Assembly: GCA_943358385.1 (NCBI GenBank)
Contig: CALRGX010000010.1
Coordinates: 1 to 42,367, forward strand
DNA from: Parcubacteria group bacterium
GTDB taxonomy: Bacteria > Patescibacteriota > Minisyncoccia > Phycocordibacterales > UBA2100
Direction of reading: 5' to 3'
DNA length: 42,367 bases
This document shows, one piece after another, positions 29,631-36,367 of the stretch. Positions within the stretch are counted from its first letter, which is position 1, and each line of letters starts with the position of its first letter. The notes below the pieces were generated by a model. That model made no database searches and was not told where the DNA came from. It saw only the letters and a program-made list of their open reading frames with translations. The position numbers were made by a program, and so were the translations under genes.

Positions 29631-29709
29631 TGCGACAACTAACAAAACGACCGCTGATGAGGCGGTCGTTTTGCACACGGTATGCGAGCGAGAAATAGAG
29701 AAGGGGGTC
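29631..29709 (+). repeat. 79-bp direct repeat, copy 2, containing a bidirectional terminator hairpin
   Basis: Identical to 29398-29476; hairpin at 29644-29672. Confidence 0.9.
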
Positions 29710-30024
29710 ACGCAGAACGCGCACATTTCAACACTGGAGATAGTGCAAATCTTCTATGTAGAAGCACATAGTACTTACATATAGCATCGCTACAGCGCAC
29801 TTACGTCTCTGCTTTACCATCGTGCTACGCGTACAATCACTGAGAAAGTCTTTGAATACGGTACACGCAGCACTCATGCATATTATATGAGCGCATATGC
29901 ATATCTCACTTATCCACAACATCGTTAAAAAAATACATCGTGCATCAATTATTCATCCATAATGTTTGTAACAGCTCTCACAAAGAGCGGTCGAAATAAA
30001 ATTTAGATACGCAATCCAACTACT

Positions 30025-30096
30025 ATGGCAAAAAAGAAAGCAAAGAAGGCTGCTAAGAAGAAGGCAAAGAAAGTTTCAAAGAAGAAGCGCACCTAA
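30025..30096 (+). CDS. Tiny lysine-rich basic peptide (23 aa, MAKKKAKKAAKKKAKKVSKKKRT)
   Basis: ATG..TAA open frame directly followed by a strong intrinsic terminator; 13 of 23 residues are Lys. Too short for the supplied ORF track. Confidence 0.65.
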   Translation: MAKKKAKKAAKKKAKKVSKKKRT

Positions 30097-30106
30097 GCAT
30101 CTTCGC

Positions 30107-30143
30107 AAAGAAAACAGCTCCGCAAGGGGCTGTTTTCTTTTTT
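30107..30143 (+). terminator. Intrinsic terminator
   Basis: AAAGAAAACAGCTCC-GCAA-GGGGCTGTTTTCTTT plus TTT; about 15-bp stem, GCAA tetraloop, T-rich tail. Confidence 0.85.
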
Positions 30144-30400
30144 ACTAACACTTGTTTACCATGTCGGCACTTGGCTCGAAAAGAGAGGGCACGCGCGATG
30201 ATTACGGACGCGTACATTAGATAGAGTGCTGGCAGTGGTGTATTCGTTTTCAAAGTTCTACACATGATGAATCGCGGACGGCCGACTCTGTGCCATGTGC
30301 TGCCTCGCAGCTGAGCTTCGGAATATCTACGCCAATAAATAACCATTTTCCGGCAGTTTTTATAGTGGAGAGCTGGTGCAATTGGTGGTAGGATGGCCCA

Positions 30401-32920
30401 ATGCTACGCTTTTTACGGGGTATGTTGGGCGACGAAAATCAGGCCGCTTTTGCGCGTGCTGAGAAAATTGTGCCGCTTGCCAACGCCTTCGAACCTGCCC
30501 TCACCGCACTGTCAGATGAAGATCTTAAAGGGAAAAGCACTGAATTTAAGGCTCGCCTTGCCGCAGGCGCCTCTATAGACGACATTGTCCCAGAAGCTTT
30601 CGCTGTAGTACGTGAAGCCTCGCGCCGCACGCTGGGGCAGCGGCACTACGATGTGCAGCTTTTGGGTGGCGCCATTCTTCACTTTGGCAATATTGCCGAG
30701 ATGCGCACCGGAGAAGGTAAGACCTTGGTTGCTACATTGCCCGCGTACGTACACGCCCTTAGTGGGAAAGGGGTGCATGTGGTGACGGTAAACGACTATC
30801 TGTCGCGTCGCGATGGAGTATGGATGGGGCAAATCTACGCTGCGCTCGGCCTCTCGGTGGGAGTTATCAACCACGAGCAGTCCTTTTTATATGACCCAGC
30901 GCACCTCGAGCCCGAAGAAGCTGCCGAGGCTGACAAAGAACGCGACGATATGGGCGCCTTCAAGGTGGCTCACGAATTTTTGAAGCCTGTATCTCGTAAA
31001 GACGCGTATGCCGCTGACATTACCTATGGCACCAACCAAGAATTTGGATTTGATTACCTGCGCGACAACATCGAGCAGGAAGCAGATCGTTTACGCCAGA
31101 GGACTCCTTACTTTGCTATCGTGGATGAAATCGACTCAATCCTTATCGACGAGGCGCGCACGCCGCTTATCATTTCAGCCCCATCAGGAGACGCGGAGCG
31201 TCTCTATGAACGTTTTACTGGCATTGCTCGTACCCTTGTGCGCGAAGAAGATTTCACTGTCGACGAAAAGCATCGCACGATCGCTCTCTCTGAGAGTGGT
31301 ATCGAGAAAGCCGAGAAGGCTCTGGGTATCGACAACATCTATACCGATGCCGGCGTGAAGTATGTGCACCACCTGGAAACCGCTGTACGCGCGCATGCGC
31401 TTTTTGAACGAGACAAAGACTATGTCGTAAAAGACGGAACGGTCACCATTGTCGACGAATTCACCGGGCGCATGCAGCCAGGGCGCCGCTGGTCTGAAGG
31501 TCTCCATCAGGCCATGGAAGCAAAAGAAGGCGTGCCTATCCAGCAAGAGTCGCGCACGTTTGCCTCAATTACGTACCAAAACTATTTCCGCTTGTACGAG
31601 CGCTTGGCGGGTATGACCGGAACCGCAGTCACCTCGTCTGAAGAGTTCTACAAAGTATATGGATTGAATACGGTGGTGGTCCCCACACATCGCGGGGCAC
31701 AGCGTATCGACCACGACGATCTCATCTTCCAAAATGAGAAAGGTAAAATGAAAGCAATCGCCAAGCAGGTGAAAGAGCTTCACGAGAAAGGGCAGCCAGT
31801 TTTGGTGGGCACCGTCTCCGTTGAGAAAAACGAGTTGCTCTCGTCCTACTTTAAGCAGGAAGGAATTCCTCATGAAATTTTGAATGCAAAGAATCACGAA
31901 CGAGAAGGGGAGATTATTGCTCAGGCCGGAAGGAAAGGGGCGGTTACTATCGCTACCAACATGGCAGGGCGTGGTGTAGATATTAAGCTTGGCGGTAACC
32001 CATCGACTGACGAAGTATACGAAGCAGTGAAATCGGTCGGCGGTCTCTTTGTGCTCGGCACCGAAAGACACGAAGCGCGACGCATTGATAATCAGCTGCG
32101 CGGACGAGCAGGGCGCCAGGGAGACCCGGGGGAGACCCAGTTCTTCGTGTCACTCGAAGACTCGTTGATGCGCGTCTTTGCGTCGGACGTGGTGAAGCGC
32201 GTGATGGGCACTTTTGGTATTCCAGAAGAAGAGCCGATTCACAATCGCATGATTTCGCGCACTCTTGAAAAAGCGCAGACGCGCATCGAGGAGATTCACT
32301 TCGATTCTCGCAAGCACGTGCTTTCCTACGACGATGTGCTCAGTGTGCAGCGCGCGAGTGTGTATACACGGCGCCGTATGCTCCTCACGGGCACCCTTGC
32401 CGATTTGGATGAAGAGCTGGTGCGTCTGGGTAGCATCGAGCCGATGATCAGCGAATCATTTGCCGTAAAGAAACAAGAGCTTGAGCCAGCGGCGTTTGAA
32501 AAGCATGTGCGCAAGTTATTACTTCAAACAATAGATCTGCTGTGGGTAGATCATTTGGAAATGATGGATCACTTGCGATCAAGTGTGAACCTACGTGCAT
32601 ACGGGCAGCGCGATCCACTTGTGGAATATAAAAAGGAAGGACTGCGTTTATTCCAAGATATGGAACTTTCGTACTCAGGGCATGTTGCGCGGTTGTTGCC
32701 ACAACTTACTTCCGTAGGTATGGCACCAAAGCCGGTGATTGATTTCAAAGCGATTGCAGAAGGTGCCGCCCAAATCACGCGCACACAGGGCATAGTGGCA
32801 AAAGGGGAGTTTGGCCGCAACGACAAGGTCACCATCACCAACGGCACCGAGACCCAGGAAATGAAGTACAAGAAAGCGGAGCCACTTTTGGAATCGGGGG
32901 AGTGGCGTATAGTGTCGTAA
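30401..32920 (+). CDS. secA: Preprotein translocase subunit SecA
   Basis: 'EMRTGEGKTLVATLPAYVHALSGKGVHVVTVNDYLSRRD', 'TYGTNQEFGFDYLRDN', 'VDEIDSILIDEARTPLIIS', 'ATNMAGRGVDIKLGG', 'QLRGRAGRQGDPGETQFFVSLED'. Confidence 0.98.
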   Translation: MLRFLRGMLGDENQAAFARAEKIVPLANAFEPALTALSDEDLKGKSTEFKARLAAGASIDDIVPEAFAVVREASRRTLGQRHYDVQLLGGAILHFGNIAEMRTGEGKTLVATLPAYVHALSGKGVHVVTVNDYLSRRDGVWMGQIYAALGLSVGVINHEQSFLYDPAHLEPEEAAEADKERDDMGAFKVAHEFLKPVSRKDAYAADITYGTNQEFGFDYLRDNIEQEADRLRQRTPYFAIVDEIDSILIDEARTPLIISAPSGDAERLYERFTGIARTLVREEDFTVDEKHRTIALSESGIEKAEKALGIDNIYTDAGVKYVHHLETAVRAHALFERDKDYVVKDGTVTIVDEFTGRMQPGRRWSEGLHQAMEAKEGVPIQQESRTFASITYQNYFRLYERLAGMTGTAVTSSEEFYKVYGLNTVVVPTHRGAQRIDHDDLIFQNEKGKMKAIAKQVKELHEKGQPVLVGTVSVEKNELLSSYFKQEGIPHEILNAKNHEREGEIIAQAGRKGAVTIATNMAGRGVDIKLGGNPSTDEVYEAVKSVGGLFVLGTERHEARRIDNQLRGRAGRQGDPGETQFFVSLEDSLMRVFASDVVKRVMGTFGIPEEEPIHNRMISRTLEKAQTRIEEIHFDSRKHVLSYDDVLSVQRASVYTRRRMLLTGTLADLDEELVRLGSIEPMISESFAVKKQELEPAAFEKHVRKLLLQTIDLLWVDHLEMMDHLRSSVNLRAYGQRDPLVEYKKEGLRLFQDMELSYSGHVARLLPQLTSVGMAPKPVIDFKAIAEGAAQITRTQGIVAKGEFGRNDKVTITNGTETQEMKYKKAEPLLESGEWRIVS

Positions 32921-33075
32921 TGACCCAGCACAAACATTCCAAAGAACAGCTGTCGCACTTCCAGTGCGGCAGCTGTTTGCGTTGGTGGAGTATCGGAGAT
33001 GCGCCCGCATTCGCAACTTGGTTCTGTCCCTGGTGCGGTGTTTCGGCATCGTGCATTCCAACAGACCCACTTTAG
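32920..33075 (+). CDS. Small zinc-ribbon protein (51 aa), translationally coupled to secA
   Basis: ATG overlaps the secA stop (TAATG); MTQHKHSKEQLSHFQCGSCLRWWSIGDAPAFATWFCPWCGVSASCIPTDPL has two CxxC knuckles. Below the ORF-track length cutoff. Confidence 0.75.
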   Translation: MTQHKHSKEQLSHFQCGSCLRWWSIGDAPAFATWFCPWCGVSASCIPTDPL

Positions 33076-33440
33076 ACAGACCAACTGTGGACAAGAAAAG
33101 CGGGTATTTGACTGCCGGCAGTGTGCTCCCACGGACTCTAATACCAATAGGTTCGAGTCTTTTTAATCGATCCATCGCCAAGGTGAACCCGGGATATCGC
33201 CTAAGACAGATACATAAATACATCATCTCGGTCTACCGAGTGCCTATTTATAACGATATCTCGGCTGCTGTGGCTTCCTGTTTTTTTGGAACGTGAGTTG
33301 AGTGGTAGTTCCCCGTGGCATTGGCTTCTATTGGTTCCGTGTGTCGGAGACAGATGGTTAAAGGTGAAGTGTGGGTGCCATCGAGATTGCAAGAATGACG
33401 AACCGCTTGTTTATTGGTGTTCTGCAGTTAGAATGCACCC

Positions 33441-34874
33441 ATGGAACTGATACCGACGATTGGTTTGGAAATTCATGTGGAGCTTAAAACGGCGACCAAG
33501 ATGTTTTGCTCGTCACAAAACGCTCCTGAGGTGGAAGCACCCAATGTTCACATATGTCCAGTGTGCCTTTCCCACCCAGGCACCCTCCCGACTATCAATG
33601 CGACTGCTGTTCGCCACGTGCTCCTGGTGGGTAAGGCTATCGGAGCAACACTTGCGGACTACACAGAGTTTGACCGAAAAAATTACTTTTACCCTGACCA
33701 ACCGAAAGGCTACCAGTTAAGCCAGTATGCGTTCCCGCTGGTGAGTGGAGGGAGCTTATGCGGCTTCGACATCACTAGGATTCACTTGGAAGAAGACACC
33801 GCACGATCGATTCACGATACCAAAACGAATGCCACGCTCGTTGATTTCAATCGCGCCGGCGTCCCGTTGATGGAGTTGGTGACGGAACCCGTCATTCATT
33901 CAGCCGAAGATGCCGGAAAATTTGCACGCGAGCTCCAGCTTTTGTTGCGCTACTTGGGAGTGTCGGACGCAAATATGGAGAAAGGCCAGATGCGTGTGGA
34001 GGCAAACATTTCTATCGCGCCTCCTGGGCAGCTAGGTACCAAAGTTGAGGTAAAGAACTTGAACTCCTTCCGCTCTATGGAGCGGGCGATATTGTTTGAG
34101 GTCGCACGTCACAAAGAGCTTCTAGCGGCAGGGAAGGCTGTGCAGCAGGAAACTCGAGGTTGGGATGAGGGTCGCCAGCTTACATTCGCCCAGCGAATCA
34201 AAGAAGGCTCAGCTGACTACCGTTACTTTCCTGACCCCGATCTTCCAAAAATTAAATGTTCAGAGGTTGCTGCATTTGCGCCCGATGCTCTTGTGTTGGG
34301 GGAGCTTCCTGATGCGCGACGCGCTCGCTATCAGGCGTTAGGTATTACTGCGCCCGATGCAGATTTCCTCACCCGTGAACCAAAGTTGGCAAAGTTCTTT
34401 GACGAAGTGCTTGCACACACACCTGCAGGATCAACAGATTTTGTACGATTGGCGACGAACTACCTTACGAGCGACGTGGTAAGTCTCATCCGAGATATCC
34501 ATGGGCAAGACGCAGATATCCAAGAAAAGCTGTCGATCTCGGCTGAGAATTTCGGGTCCCTTATAGGTATGATTTCATCTCAAGCGCTCTCTTCTCGTGG
34601 TGCCAAGGATACTTTGCGATATATGTTTACCGACAATCGGCATCCCGTGGCTATAGCCACAGAACACGGGCTCATTCAAAAAGGTGGCGAGGACGAATTG
34701 CGGCCTCTTGCGGCTCGTCTGGTGTCCGAACATCCGGAGATTGTCGCCGAGTACAAGCGGGGCAAGGAGAAGATACTTCAATTCCTCGTGGGCAAGGCAA
34801 TGAAGGAAACCAAAGGATCAGCAAATCCTGGCATAGTACTCAAGCTCCTCACCGAGGAGGTTGCAAAGGTTTAG
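33441..34874 (+). CDS. gatB: Aspartyl/glutamyl-tRNA(Asn/Gln) amidotransferase subunit B
   Basis: 'PTIGLEIHVELKTATKMFCSS', 'DRKNYFYPDQPKGYQLSQY', 'DFNRAGVPLMELVTEP', 'EVKNLNSFRSMERAI', 'QETRGWDE', 'DYRYFPDPDLP'. Confidence 0.98.
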   Translation: MELIPTIGLEIHVELKTATKMFCSSQNAPEVEAPNVHICPVCLSHPGTLPTINATAVRHVLLVGKAIGATLADYTEFDRKNYFYPDQPKGYQLSQYAFPLVSGGSLCGFDITRIHLEEDTARSIHDTKTNATLVDFNRAGVPLMELVTEPVIHSAEDAGKFARELQLLLRYLGVSDANMEKGQMRVEANISIAPPGQLGTKVEVKNLNSFRSMERAILFEVARHKELLAAGKAVQQETRGWDEGRQLTFAQRIKEGSADYRYFPDPDLPKIKCSEVAAFAPDALVLGELPDARRARYQALGITAPDADFLTREPKLAKFFDEVLAHTPAGSTDFVRLATNYLTSDVVSLIRDIHGQDADIQEKLSISAENFGSLIGMISSQALSSRGAKDTLRYMFTDNRHPVAIATEHGLIQKGGEDELRPLAARLVSEHPEIVAEYKRGKEKILQFLVGKAMKETKGSANPGIVLKLLTEEVAKV

Positions 34875-34933
34875 TACCCCATTCTCCACAGGTGTCGGCC
34901 TAGTGTTCGATTCGCCGCGCTATACTTGCACAC

Positions 34934-35800
34934 ATGCAAGATAGCGTACTAATTGATGGGCAAGAGTACGTCTCGGCTAAGCGAGCTGCAGAGTTGCTAG
35001 ACTATTCGGCAGATTATATTGGTCAGTTGGCTCGAGCCGGCAAGATTACTGCAAAGAGAGTGGAGCGTGCATGGTTTGTGCATCTGCCATCACTCAAGAA
35101 CCACAAGGAACAAGCCGAGGCCTACGTGCCTGTGCCGCCGCCAGTTGATACGATAGAGCCACTGGACACCATTGTTGGTTTGGATGGAATCGAGTATGTC
35201 TCGGCCAAGCGTGCTGCGGAAATGAGCCACTATAATGCTGATTATGTGTCGCAGCTTGCACGAGAAGGTAAGGTTCCGGCAAAGCAGGTTGCTGGCCGCT
35301 GGTATGTGGGACAGGTGGAACTCATCAAGCACAAAGAACACAATGACTCGCTCTTGGCAGCAGTTCAAGCTGCGGCATCTGGAGTTTCTGTTGCGCGCTC
35401 TGAACCAGCGGCAAAGAAAAATATTTCGGCACCACTTCTGTCATACATCCCTGATAATCGCGCGCTATTTCCAGAATTTGTTGAAAAGAGAAGGGAGATT
35501 GGTCATCCTCCTCTACAAACACCTACTGCAGCCCCTAGGAGCATTGTTATAATGCCAGCTATACATGGCTTCGATGTGGTACGAAGGACTAACCTGAGCC
35601 CTTTGGTGCTCGAACCAGCGCCCGTACCAGCTTCCAGGAGGACGCTCACGCTCGCGTTGGCAACGCTGGCGGCCGTTTTCGTTATGGTGATGGGCTACAG
35701 TGCCACCAAAAACGACCGCCTTATGGCAGCAGCAGCAGCCTCGCTCGACTCGCTTTCAGAAATGGTGTCTGGTCATGCTGAATACTCAAGAAGTCGCTAG
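34934..35800 (+). CDS. Membrane-anchored protein with two tandem HTH/excisionase-like domains and one C-terminal TM helix
   Basis: Duplicated 'DGQEYVSAKRAAELLDYSADYIGQLARAGKITAKRVERAWFV' / 'DGIEYVSAKRAAEMSHYNADYVSQLAREGKVPAKQVAGRWYV'; TM 'TLALATLAAVFVMVMGY'. Confidence 0.8.
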   Translation: MQDSVLIDGQEYVSAKRAAELLDYSADYIGQLARAGKITAKRVERAWFVHLPSLKNHKEQAEAYVPVPPPVDTIEPLDTIVGLDGIEYVSAKRAAEMSHYNADYVSQLAREGKVPAKQVAGRWYVGQVELIKHKEHNDSLLAAVQAAASGVSVARSEPAAKKNISAPLLSYIPDNRALFPEFVEKRREIGHPPLQTPTAAPRSIVIMPAIHGFDVVRRTNLSPLVLEPAPVPASRRTLTLALATLAAVFVMVMGYSATKNDRLMAAAAASLDSLSEMVSGHAEYSRSR

Positions 35801-35848
35801 AAATATAGACAAATCGGCTTTGCGACATAACTAGGAGATGAATTAAGG

Positions 35849-35873
35849 CTGCCCTTTGGGGCAGTTATTTTTT
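35849..35873 (+). terminator. Intrinsic terminator
   Basis: CTGCCC-TTTG-GGGCAG followed by TTATTTTTT. Confidence 0.85.
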
Positions 35874-36335
35874 ACACAGTAAGTTAATCGATACTACTGC
35901 ACTTGCCATGGTGTTGTGAAAGGAGCTCCGGTACCACTTAAAGTTACGCTAACGATACCGTCCTTTTCTTTCTGACTAGCATCTGCGGTGCGAAATATCT
36001 TTGGGAGACCTGGATAATCATCGCCGCATCAACTTCTCTGTTGCATTGGCACGCGCATGTGGGTATCAGAGCACCCAGCCGAGGTCTTGTGTCGTGCACA
36101 GCTCATGCGGTCTCTGCTACAACGTATCGCGCCTTGGCGGCAGTTTTGGTAATGCCGTTTGCAACACACAGTGAAGTTTGCAACGTGCTCAAAAATGCAT
36201 GACTGGTGTCTCGTTGGGAGATCATTAAAGTAGATACTTTTTCCAAATTAAACGGGACTCTTTCATACATTTTTTCTCCAGAAAAATTGTCCACATCTTT
36301 GATTCAGAAAAATCAGTAAGTGTCCGAAAACATCA

Positions 36336-36341
36336 TATAAT
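36336..36341 (+). promoter_or_regulatory. Perfect -10 hexamer TATAAT upstream of the giant fibre gene
   Basis: TATAAT 26 nt before the ATG at 36368; no convincing -35. Confidence 0.4.
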
Positions 36342-36367
36342 TCTAGTAAATTCGTACGTCCGACATT

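Noticed and set aside
29398-29709. CRISPR array
   Set aside because: Only two copies of a 79-bp unit with a terminator hairpin, no regular short spacers and no cas genes in the window.
29876-29918. Possible replication-origin-like element: one perfect DnaA box TTATCCACA (29910-29918) beside an AT-rich ATGCATAT/ATATGCAT inverted repeat
   Set aside because: A single box is not enough, and no dnaA/dnaN/parAB genes are nearby.
33105-33160. tRNA-like sequence ('ggactctaataccaataggttcgagtc')
   Set aside because: A TTCGA T-loop-like motif is present but the T-stem has a mismatch and I could not fit an acceptor stem or full cloverleaf; a tRNAscan-SE run would decide.
30401-34874. secA and gatB as unusual
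   Set aside because: Both are ordinary housekeeping genes with full canonical motifs; only their surroundings were noteworthy.
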